Source: Ceratopteris richardii
Taxonomy: Eukaryota; Streptophyta; Polypodiopsida; Polypodiales; Pteridaceae
Length of the DNA: 64,000 nt
NCBI GenBank assembly: GCA_020310875.1
Contig: CM035430.1
Location: 99,228,866-99,292,865 of the forward strand
Direction of reading: 5' to 3'
Under the pieces are notes generated by a model. It did no database searches and was not told the origin of the DNA. It saw only the letters and a program-made list of their open reading frames with translations. The translations under genes were made by a program, and so were the position numbers. This document shows, piece by piece, positions 54,850 through 64,000 of this stretch. The number at the start of each line of letters is the position of its first letter. Positions within the stretch are counted from its first letter, which is position 1.

Positions 54850-54861
54850 TGGTATCAGAGC
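54850..54861 (+). promoter_or_regulatory. Primer binding site of copia D, tRNA-Met type
   Basis: TGGTATCAGAGC lies one base after the LTR end, a perfect copy of the usual plant copia primer site. Confidence 0.93.
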
Positions 54862-54874
54862 AAATAAGGTAAAC

Positions 54875-55258
54875 ATGGGAGATGGTTTTCCTTAATTCAT
54901 TAACAAATTGGACAGGAACAATTACCAAGCTTGGTCTCTAAGAATGAAGACCTATCTACAAGGAAGAAGCTTATTTGGATACATATCAGGAGATGAGGAA
55001 TTGCCCTCATTTAAAACTAGAGGACTACCCACCAAGGATGAACATGAGAGGCTCAACCAATGGTGTGCAAAAGGTGCTTTGGCAAGGTCTTACCTTCTTA
55101 ACTCTATATCTGATTTTCTTTTACCTCATGTAAGGAATTGTAAGACTTCCCAAGAGACTTGGGAAACCTTTTCAACATACTTTTCTTCCAACACAAGGGC
55201 TAGGAAGAATCAACTGTGGATTGAATTCACAACCCTTAGGAAGCAGCCCGAGCAATAA
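54875..55258 (+). pseudogene. gag: Copia D gag, N-terminal part with two stops
   Basis: ATG 54875 reads MGDGFP and meets TAA at 54893. The same frame continues with NKLDRNNYQAWSLRMKTYLQ, typical of copia gag starts, to a TAA at 55256 just before VSEYVTKIKDVADQL. Both stops are single codons inside an otherwise conserved frame. The start at 54875 is preferred because it closely follows the primer site. Gag forms the virus-like particle. Confidence 0.85.
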
Positions 55259-57660
55259 GTCTCAGAGTATGTGACAAAGATTAAAGATGTGGCAGACCAA
55301 TTAGAAAGCATTGGAGAGGAGATTGAAGAGGAGCAAATAGTCAGGCAAGTAACAAATGGACTCAAGGCAGATGATAAGTGGGAAAGCTTTACCACTGCAA
55401 TGGACCTCTACATGGATATGCATACCCCAGATCTCACAAAACTCATGGGCCAACTATTCACACATGAAGCAAAGTTTACAAAGGCAGGAGATCAATCAAA
55501 AGGTAACAACCCCTCTGCTCTATATACTGATAAGAAAGTTAAGGATAAAAGTAAAGGGAAGAAGCAGGAAGAAGAAGGCTCTACCTCCCAAGCTAATTAT
55601 GCAGGGAGAGGTAGATCTTCAAGAGGTAGAGGCAGAGGAGGTAAGTCAGGTAGGGGGAGACCCTACAACTCATCACCATGCAACATTTGTGGTTTGTCCA
55701 ATCATACCACAGATGAATGCTACAAGAACTATAAGAATCAGAGAGGAAGAGGCTACTCAAGAGGTGGATACTCTCAAGGGAGAGGCAGATTCAACCAACA
55801 CCAAGGCTACAATGGATACAACAATCAATACAATAACAAATACAACCACAACCACAATGGTAATTACCAAGGTGGATTCAGAAACAGAAGGGACTACAAC
55901 AATTACACAGAGGAGCAAGATGACTCCCTATTGATCATGAATATGACCTCCAAGGCAGGTACAAATGATGATCATTTATTTTATATTGACTCAGGATGTT
56001 CTAACCATGTAGCTGGCAATGTGGCACTACTCTCTGATTTGGAAGAACCCAAGGGCAAACATCAGGTACAAACAGGTGATGATACTAAACACTCTGTTGT
56101 AAAGATTGGAAATGTAAAGACATGTGATGGTAACCAGAACCTATTGAGCAGGGTACTCTATGTACCAACCATCACCAAGAATCTAATGAGTGTTGGTCAG
56201 ATTGTGGAGAAAGGTTTGCAGGTCAGATTCACTCGACATGGAGCATATGTGGAGGACCCAAGACATGGATTCAGAAGGATAGCCAAGGGAGAAAAATCAG
56301 GTAGATTGTTTACTTTTGAGCTAGAAGACACCAAGAACATTGCTTTGTATAATTACAAGGATCAAACACTTTCAGAATTAGAAATATGGCACAAGAGGTT
56401 AGGTCACATAGGTGAAAGAACCCTAAAGCAAATGTGCAGGGATCAATGTGTGCTTGGGATACCTAATGTATCCAAGCAACACATGATTTACAAGTGTGGA
56501 GCATGTCAGTTTGGTAAGTCTCACAGGTTGCCCTATTCAAGGAAAGGTTTCATACATGAAGACTACCTAGACTTGGTACACACAGATGTTTGGGGACCTA
56601 GCAAGGACCCTTCCATTTCAGGTTCAAGGTATTATGTGTCCTTCATTGATGACTATAGCAGATGGACCATCTTATACTTTATGAAACATAAAGATGAAGT
56701 ATTTAATTGTTTCAAGAGGTATCTTGCACTTGTTGAAAACCAAACAGGAAGAAGCTTGAAGAGGCTAAGGTCAGATGGTGGAGGAGAGTACTTCTCCAAT
56801 GAGTTTGAAGATTTCTTGCAGGAAAGAGGCATCAAGAGGGAGATAACCACAAGGTACTCACCTAAACAAAATGGGGTAGCTGAAAGAAGGAATAGACTTA
56901 TAGTAGAAACAGCTAGGTCTATGCTTAATGAAAAGAAGTTGCCAAATTATCTTTGGGCAGAGAGTGTATCCACAGCCACCTATCTCATTAACAGGTTGCC
57001 ATCCAAATCACTTGATGGCATGACACCATATGAAGCTTGGCATGGTAAGAGACCTTCTCTGGATCATTGCAAAATCTTTGGTTGTGTAGCATATGTGCAT
57101 ACTCCCTCACAGGTAAGGGGAAAGCTAGACCCTAAAGCTGAAAAGTGTATCTTCATTGGTTATGATTTGAACCAAAAGGGATACAGATTCTACAACCCAA
57201 CCAATAAAGGCTTCAAGGTAAGCAGAGATGTCATCTTTGATGAGAATGACTCATGGTATGAGAATGAATGCAGGAAGGTTAGTCTACCCTATGATATGGA
57301 AGAAGACTTCCCAAGGCTCACAAAGGAGGAACCAATACAGAAAGAAGACTCAAGCTCAGATGATGATGATACAATTAACCTTGAGGAATTCAAGGCATGG
57401 AAGTCCAAAGGAAAGATGAAGATGAAGAAGCTAGAGGATATACCAGAATCCTCAACTCAAGCAATGAGGAGATCTCAGAGAGAAAGTAAGAAGCCTATCA
57501 GATATGGGTATGATACTTCTCTTGTAACCAAACATTCTGTATATCTTGCAAAGGATTTGTTGAATGAAGAACCAGGTACCTATGAAGAAGCAATCACCAA
57601 ACCAGAATGGAAAGGAGCTATGGATGAAGAAATGGAAGCTCTCAAGGAGAGTGAATACTT
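55259..57660 (+). pseudogene. Copia D gag-protease-integrase, open frame
   Basis: Reading in one frame: gag helices; a R/G-rich stretch (GRGRSSRGRGRGGKSGRGRP); knuckle CNICGLSNHTTDEC near 55680; N/Y/G-rich spacer; protease YIDSGCSNHVAGN near 55985; pre-integrase zinc block (WHKRLGHIGERTL, CGACQFGKSHRLPY); integrase core with D in LVHTDVWGPS, D in LRSDGGGEYFS and E in KQNGVAERRNR; then the post-core part and an acidic linker. All catalytic residues I can place are intact. A one-base insertion near 57650 throws the frame just before RT. Confidence 0.93.
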
Positions 57661-59102
57661 GGGACTTGGTACCCAAGAAGGACTCTATGAAGGTGATAGG
57701 ATCCAGATGGATCTACAAGCTAAAGAGAAATTCAGATGGAACAATCAACAGGTACAAAGCTAGGTTGGTAGCCAAGGGTTTTGCACAAACCCAAGGCATT
57801 GATTATGAGGAGACATTTTCTCCTGTGGCTAAGATGCCAACTATCAGAATATTGGTAAGTGTAGCTGCATCCAAGAATTGGAACATGTACCAATTAGATG
57901 TCAAGAATGCTTTCTTGAATGGATGGATATCTGAAGAAGTCTACATGTCACAACCACCTGGCTATGAAGACCCCAAGAAGGTAAACTATGTTTGTAAATT
58001 GAAGAAGGCTCTATATGGATTGAAGCAGGCACCTAGAGCATGGAATTACAGGTTGACAACATATCTCCAAGACCAAGGATTTGTGATGAGCAAAGCTGAT
58101 ACTTCTCTATTCATAAAGAGGAGTAGTACAGAGGTAATCTACTTGTGTGTTTATGTTGATGACATCATCATTACATGCAATGATGTCAATGGGATTAGAC
58201 ACATCAAAGGACAGATGATGAAGGAATTCAAGATCAATGATCTTGGATTATTGAAGTACTTCTTAGGTCTTGAGTTAGTCTACACCAACTCAGGTATATA
58301 TATTACTCAAAAGAAATATGTACAGGATATGGTCAAGAAGTTTGGCTTGCAGGATGCAAAAGTCTCAACTACTCCAATGGAGGTCAACCTAAAGCTAAGT
58401 GCTCATGAAGGGGATGAAATACAAGACATTACAGGATATCAAAGCATGGTAGGTAGTTTGAATTATGCTACCTTGACCAGAATTGACATAGCATATGGAG
58501 TAAGTGTGCTTAGCCAATTCATGCACAAACCAAGGGTAACTCACCTAGAGGCAGCATTAAAGATCTTGAAGTATTTGAAGGGAACTCAGAACCATGGTTT
58601 GTACTTTCCTTATACATCAGATATTGATATTAAAGTATATTCAGATGCAGATTGGGCAGGATGCAAGGATGATAGGAGAAGCACATCAGGCTACATTTGT
58701 TTTGCAGGAGATAAACCTATTTCTTGGTCAGCCAAGAAACAACCTACAGTGGCATTGTCATCCACTGAAGCAGAGTATAGAGGACTTGCCAATGCCACTC
58801 AAGAAGCTATCTGGTTGAAGCTCTTGTATACAGAGTTAGGTCTACACACTAGATCTCTAATCATATTTGGAGATAACACAAGCTCTCTTCACCTTGCAGC
58901 TAATCCAATATATCATGCCAGAACCAAATACATAGAGGTTCATTACCACTATGTGAGAGAGAAGTTGCTTAGTAAAGACATTCAATTGACATATGTGTCT
59001 ACTAATATGCAATGTGCAGATTTACTCACTAAAGCATTGGATGGAAATAAGTTATGCAGATTCAAATCCATGATTGGATTGCAAGATGTGATTGAAGACT
59101 AA
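57655..59102 (+). pseudogene. Copia D reverse transcriptase and RNase H, intact after the shift
   Basis: From [20 protein letters not shown] the frame runs to TAA 59100. RT motifs include [57 protein letters not shown] and [11 protein letters not shown] with intact YVDD. RNase H has [37 protein letters not shown] and [19 protein letters not shown]. Within this part there is no stop. It copies the RNA and removes it from the hybrid. Confidence 0.93.
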
Positions 59103-59131
59103 AATTGAAGACTTGAGCCAAAGTGCTTGGC

Positions 59132-59143
59132 TTGAGGGGGAGC
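59132..59143 (+). promoter_or_regulatory. Polypurine tract of copia D
   Basis: TTGAGGGGGAGC sits directly before the 3' LTR start at 59144. Confidence 0.88.
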
Positions 59144-60221
59144 TGTTGGTGCATTTCAAGCCTTCACACTTGGCTTGGAACTTTGAAAGATTAGCTTGGA
59201 CAAATTTCATCAAGGCCTTACTTGAAGGAAAGGGCATAGGAACCCATACCTATGATTTATTATCTTTTTACTCCTTGTAAAAGTCTAAGTGACTTGGCAT
59301 TATGAATACACACCTAATTGATTAGAGTCGTGGAATATGGATGGTGTAATTGGAGAGAATATCTCCCTATTTTTAGAAGAGAGATTCTAGGGAGCCTTAG
59401 TTTGAATTTGAAATTCAAATGTATCTTCATCACTTATAAAAGTCAATGTAAAAACTCGCGGGACAAGAAGTGATCTTACGAGCTCCATCCTTCACTATCA
59501 TTGAGTGTGTGAGTGCTACACTATAGCCTACACATCTCCAACTCATTAGGCTACATCTATCAAGCCAATGAGATTGTACATTCATGTGAATTAATAGAAA
59601 GAGTTACATTCATTATCTCTGATTTTCTCTGAGTCATCATCTTCAAATCTGCCAACTTCAACAGAGCATATCTTAGTGGTTTCTCAACCAAATCAAGTGA
59701 TTCAAAGCACATTGGATTCAGCTCAAAGTCTACTATACACCTACAAAATTTCAAGGTCATTGGATTAGTCATCTTGGAGAAATCTCGCTCGAAGTGCACA
59801 CTGGTCTGTGTTTGCAGAGTTCCTAAAATATCGGGGGAACTACAATTTTGCTAAAGTGATTTCTCAGTGAGTAGTTTATCATTTCCTCTCATTCCACTTG
59901 CAAATGGTAGCTTGTTAAGCTAGTTTAATATTTCCAGAAGGAATTAGATCAATTGTTAGTGTGCTGGTCACACTAAGTGAAAGACTGAGCAGGTGTCACT
60001 ACAGAAATAGAAAGTTTTTCTTGATTTTTGAAGTGCCAAGTTATCTGTTTTGATTTGGTCATTACACATATCATTTGCAAAGTACATATATGCTTTCTTG
60101 GTATCATTTGAAAGCTTAAGGTGTGTACTAAGCATATCTTGTATCAAAGGAGGGCTGGCGTGAAGCAGGTTTAGCAGCACTAACTCAATCTTCTGTGTGC
60201 ATCCAACCATCACTCCCAACA
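59144..60221 (+). repeat. 3' LTR of copia D (1078 bp)
   Basis: It runs TGTTGGTGCATTTC to CACTCCCAACA with TATAAAAG at 59435-59442. It is followed by the target duplication CACAA (60222-60226). Confidence 0.95.
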
Positions 60222-60226
60222 CACAA

Positions 60227-61203
60227 GTGATCACATATGAACACCTACTTATACATTTAGTTGTATTCACCATGGATAAAATGTAAAAGTGAAGAGAGAA
60301 TAAAATATCATGAAGATAGGGAGCTAAAACCACGACTCATGTGGTAGGAAGGATCATTTCAATCACCCCTAAAGTGTGGGAACACTTTTAGGTGAGGGAC
60401 CATTCATAATTCAAACTCAAGAAGTGAGTATAAATAGAGGTGATCTAGTCATGGGGCATGTGTGCCATTTTTGAGAGGATTGAAGCTAGATCATTGAGAA
60501 TACAATGAGCTCAACTCATGTGTGAGTAGTCCACTACAATTTCCTTGTATCATATGTGCATTATGATATACTAATTGATACATTTCTTCATGATCAGTTC
60601 AGTCTATTGTTCTCTCTTGCATTTCCATTATTTTAGTGACATTGCAAAAAGAATTTCTCTATCTGTACTTGATCATTTGCTTCAGTTTAACTTGGTATAG
60701 TTGGAGTGCAGTTTCTAATATATAGCTATTGAGTTTCATTAGTTTTTGTTCAACCAATCTCGAGATATGAATTGATGAAGTTGACTATGTCTGCACATCA
60801 TCTTGCTCCTAAAATGTCAGGATGACCCCTATGAGTTGCTAAACTTATTTATCATTGTATACTGCCTCTAAATTCATGGGATAACTTGTATTAACTAGCT
60901 ATACACTTGAGTTAGATGTGTGCAAAAGCTCGCTGGTCAATCCATACCAGGTTGTGAGCTCTGAGCAAAACATTGAGTACTTCTATTCCAAAAATAGAAG
61001 TTTGCACATTTCTAGTACATGCAAGTTATCTATTTTGGTGCAAACTTTTGGAAATGATGCTCCAAAGTAGATAGTGGTTGTAAATGCATTACTGTGAAGC
61101 CAAAGAAGTCTACTAAGCATCTATGGAGTCAACTTGGCAGGTGTAGAGCAGGTTTTGTGCAACACCAGCTCATCTTTGGACCATACTCAATCATCTCCTC
61201 ACA
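60227..61203 (+). repeat. Copia C 3' LTR, remaining part
   Basis: Continues the LTR begun at 53695. Its structure parallels the copia D LTR: a TATA box (TATAAATAG, 60430-60438), similar spaced blocks, and an end block CAATCATCTCCTCACA that aligns with CAACCATCACTCCCAACA of copia D. Joined to the 75 bp on the left it makes about 1052 bp. The end at 61203 is estimated from that alignment. Confidence 0.7.
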
Positions 61204-63933
61204 AACTTGCCCACACAACTATGCTTAAGAGATTGAGGAAGACTATGGAAGACATTCATGCTCGTAGCTGATTATTCGAGCAAAGGAGTATAGTAATTTT
61301 GGAACAGTTACTTGAAGTAGATGATGTGGATCCCCAATTTATTGACTCCTTATGTGCACTATCAGAGGCAGTAGGCATGGTTGAAGCTATCAACCACATG
61401 TTAAAAAAACCTAGTGTGTAGTACGATGAACACAGAGTTAGGGCCCTTTTGTGGTCAAGCAAAACAATATAGATCCCTATGATCTCTACTGTGATTTCTA
61501 CATCCACTCCCATAACCATTGTACATACTTCCACTACTAAAACTGGTAGTCAATCAATTGAGGCCACCTTCTAGGTGCCTCTTCACTGAGCCAGCTATGC
61601 CACACTGCCATTTAGAACTTTTGATCCCATTCTAACTGCTACCACTCAGTTACCCATCACCACCAACTTCTCAACACAACACTGCCCATTCCTAGTTTTA
61701 AATTTCATAGCCTTGTGTCCCATATGTAGCTTTTTTCTTCCCATGATAACCAATTGTATAATACTAGTATTTTTATGGCCACAAGCTTCTTATTAAAGCT
61801 AATACTCATTCATCCCACATCCACCACATCCTAGAATCACCCACCAATTGTACCATCCCCACATCCTCTCCAACCCTCCTTCGCTCCATTCCCAAACACA
61901 CAATGCTACTCCTTTCCCCTCTAGTTTCTCTTCGCTTTTTCTTACATATTCCATCAACCGTATGCATGAAATTCATCTTGTGGAACTATCATTTCATCAC
62001 AAGCCCCCCTCAATAGCTCCCTTCGACCACTAGATTCCCAATCTATCTCCACTTCAACATAGTTTTTCTTTGGTATCACAAGCACACCACTATGCACCAC
62101 AAGCACCATATCACCATTCACGATTGATGCCACACACGCAAACACGTATGATCCCATGGATATCTCACCTCCACTCACTTCATCTCACCCACCCCCATAG
62201 TACCACAATCCCTAATCCCCCCTCCACCAACATGGCCTCCACCCACTGTTGTATTTCATGTTGCATCCACTCTCCTCATCCTCATTCCCATTCCCTCTGC
62301 ATAGAACATGCTAAACATTGCATCCACCATTCTTGCATCAAATATTGATTCCGCCATCTCGACAATGATAAGTTGTGCCAATCAATTATGCCAAGAATGC
62401 ACATTGTTAACACAATGGAATATAATGCTACAAGACCAATCTGCTCAATGATAAGAGATAATCACCACTCTTATTGCTACAAATGGCACAATGCATGCAC
62501 AATATAATGCTCTACAATAGGCACACACATAGCTAGAGGCACAAGTACAAGAGAAAAATACACAAGCTATCAATGAAATGGAAGCACATTATTGCACACA
62601 AATGAATAGAAATGTGAAGCTCAACTACAACATGGCTTTATTGAGAAGGCATTTAATAGTAGCAAAAGAGGAAAACTAGATGCTATAGAAAAAAATTACA
62701 GAGAACGTGGAAGTTGCCATTGAAAACATGCCTTCTGCCCCTATTCCCTTTTAGCCCTTCAAAATTCAAGGTAGTTCCTTCAAAGAACATAAATATTATT
62801 TTGGAAGATTATGCTAACTTACTGGAAGCACATGATAAGCTAGTTGAGGAAGTTAACTAGCTACAAAGGCAACAACCCACACGACTACCATCACCACAAA
62901 TGGTAGTACCTAAACCAACATGTTGACTTCAAAATTTGTTGAAATTGTCAACCTCTAGAACCAAATAATCGAGTTACAATCCATGCTCCAATACTATGAG
63001 AGGCCTGCAACACCACTTGGGGTCCCAAAAGCAAAAGAGACATTTGAAATCTTGGTAGGCCAAACATTTGAAGAAGAATACGAACCTTAGTAGACACCAA
63101 GAGGTAAGGTCATGGAAGAGGGACAAGACACATATGAGCTACACAGGCTAGCTTGGATGAAACAAGTTAAACAAATTGGAAAAAATCAAGGAGAATGCAT
63201 GGAGCTTCAAATTTTAGCAATGCCCACTACTGAAGAAGTTGTACTATAGTCCAAATAATTCCAAAACCTAGCCCATTGCAAGCTCATCACAACTTTAGAA
63301 TAGTAGTATCAGCCATATTTCATCATTGTGGCACATTATAATGTGGAGATAAAGAAGATTACAAGCAAAGTACGCACCTTTGCCACATAATTTCAACCAG
63401 AAGACCTCCTAGAGGTGGCAACCAAAGGCACTATTTTCTAGCTTAACTAGATGGCAAAGATACTTCAATAGTACCCAAAAATGCTATGCATGTGGTTGAA
63501 TGCTCTATTACACATCATATACAACCCCTACTATGGACCGGTCCCAAGGCATTGTTCTTGGAAATCATTTGCTATAAAGATAAAGAATAATGCACGTTGT
63601 GTATATTGCATTAAATACCCATATCTTGCACCTCGGTAAGGACCTCCAACAATAGCATACATGGTCGTGACCATATGCCATTTAATGCCATGAACGAAAC
63701 CCATGCTTGATGTCATCACACAAATGCTTATAAAGATCTTCAACCTCATGCAAGTGGTATTCAAGGCTTTCAAGAATGTTAGGGCACTCCATTTGTCCAC
63801 TCCAGGCTTTGAGAATGAAAATTTAGATCTGGTCTATGACTTGAGCATGATGTTTTCCACAAATTTCATATATGCATGGCACTGTAGGGTGAAGTATCTC
63901 CCAGTGTTAGGCCGCCAGATTGGCACAATGTAA
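61204..63933 (+). pseudogene. Decayed coding region of unknown family, coiled-coil rich
   Basis: A translated reading persists across about 2.7 kb despite many stops. It starts MLKRLRKTMEDIHARS near 61221. A P/H/S/T-rich part follows (about 61800-62340), then a Q/E/K-rich helical part (LEAQVQEKN, NEMEAHYCTQMNRN, LEDYANLLEAHDKL) and a less biased end to TAA 63931. In the frame of 62473-63933 (with an excursion to another frame at about 62783-62916) I count 18 internal stops, 14 of them TAG, mostly in Q-friendly contexts. It could be a retroelement gag or a dead host gene; I do not recognise it. It is the flank into which copia C inserted. Confidence 0.5.
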
Positions 63934-64000
63934 CTTATATATTTTCATATACCGCACGCACCGAAAGGGCGTAGCGAAGTGATGTAACCCTTTTATTCAT

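Larger units (their letters stand above)
53770..60221 (+). mobile_element. Copia D: full-length, nearly intact Ty1/copia element (6452 bp)
   Basis: It has two LTRs (53770-54848 and 59144-60221), a tRNA-Met primer site, gag-protease-integrase-RT-RNase H, a polypurine tract, and five-base target duplications CACAA at 53765-53769 and 60222-60226. By eye the LTRs differ at about 14 substitutions and one single-base gap, so it is young compared with its neighbours. Two gag stops and one frameshift before RT keep it from being autonomous as read. The target is the 3' LTR of its older relative copia C. Confidence 0.95.

Noticed and set aside
54186..54876. Minus-strand ORFs in copia D LTR
   Set aside because: Repeated in the 3' LTR, no recognised domain, and antisense to LTR transcription; most likely chance.
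62470..63933. Reassigned genetic code with TAG as glutamine
   Set aside because: The DNA is clearly plant nuclear with standard-code neighbours; C-to-T decay of methylated CAG explains the pattern more simply.
1..64000. CRISPR arrays, bacterial operons, rRNA and tRNA genes
   Set aside because: None seen. The tRNA-like 3' end at 4572-4589 is only a primer binding site.

Overview
This window is plant nuclear DNA made almost entirely of LTR retrotransposons, mostly decayed and stacked inside one another. Plant hallmarks are Ty3/gypsy elements of the Tat/Athila-like type (primer site matching tRNA-Asp, no chromodomain seen), Ty1/copia elements primed by initiator tRNA-Met, and gag proteins with CCHC knuckles. 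The density of old nested copies suggests a large-genome land plant such as a gymnosperm, fern or lycophyte; this is inference and the species cannot be read from the sequence. I found no host gene, tRNA, rRNA or CRISPR array. The only non-repeat candidate is one decayed reading frame at the right end.

Layout. (1) 1-5490, E1, gypsy, minus strand: 5' LTR, perfect tRNA-Asp primer site, long leader with a CGATAC repeat array, and an uninterrupted gag frame running off the left edge. E1 sits in the leader of (2) E2, gypsy, plus strand, 5491-16225: gag, protease, RT, RNase H, integrase, a second protease-like domain, a basic tail, polypurine tract and 3' LTR. E2 abuts copia RT sequence (16226-16930), which faces a truncated minus-strand copia (copia B, 16930-20393). 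(3) 20882-50700 is a three-layer nest. Copia A (plus) is split by gypsy E4 (minus, 21624-47190), and E4 is split by gypsy E3 (minus, 23870-40089). E4's extra ORF (ORF X) stops at 40090 and resumes at 23869; copia A's gag stops at 21623 and resumes near 47195. (4) A second, inverted copia A copy (50701-52443) abuts an old copia (C). The 3' LTR of C (53695-61203) is interrupted by the nearly intact copia D (53770-60221, TSD CACAA). (5) 61204-63933 is a decayed, coiled-coil-rich frame whose stops are mostly TAG at glutamine-like positions.

The most unusual content is in the gypsy family. It has a second retropepsin-like domain after the integrase, a tandem duplicate of the integrase HHCC zinc domain, a roughly 4-kb ORF X between pol and the 3' LTR in E3 and E4, leader arrays of short palindromes in E1 and E3, a 17-bp perfect palindrome kept in all five E1/E3/E4 LTRs, and a short motif after pol shared by E2, E3 and E4. 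E1 is probably the youngest gypsy copy. E2, E3 and E4 are defective. Copia D has only two stops and one frameshift.
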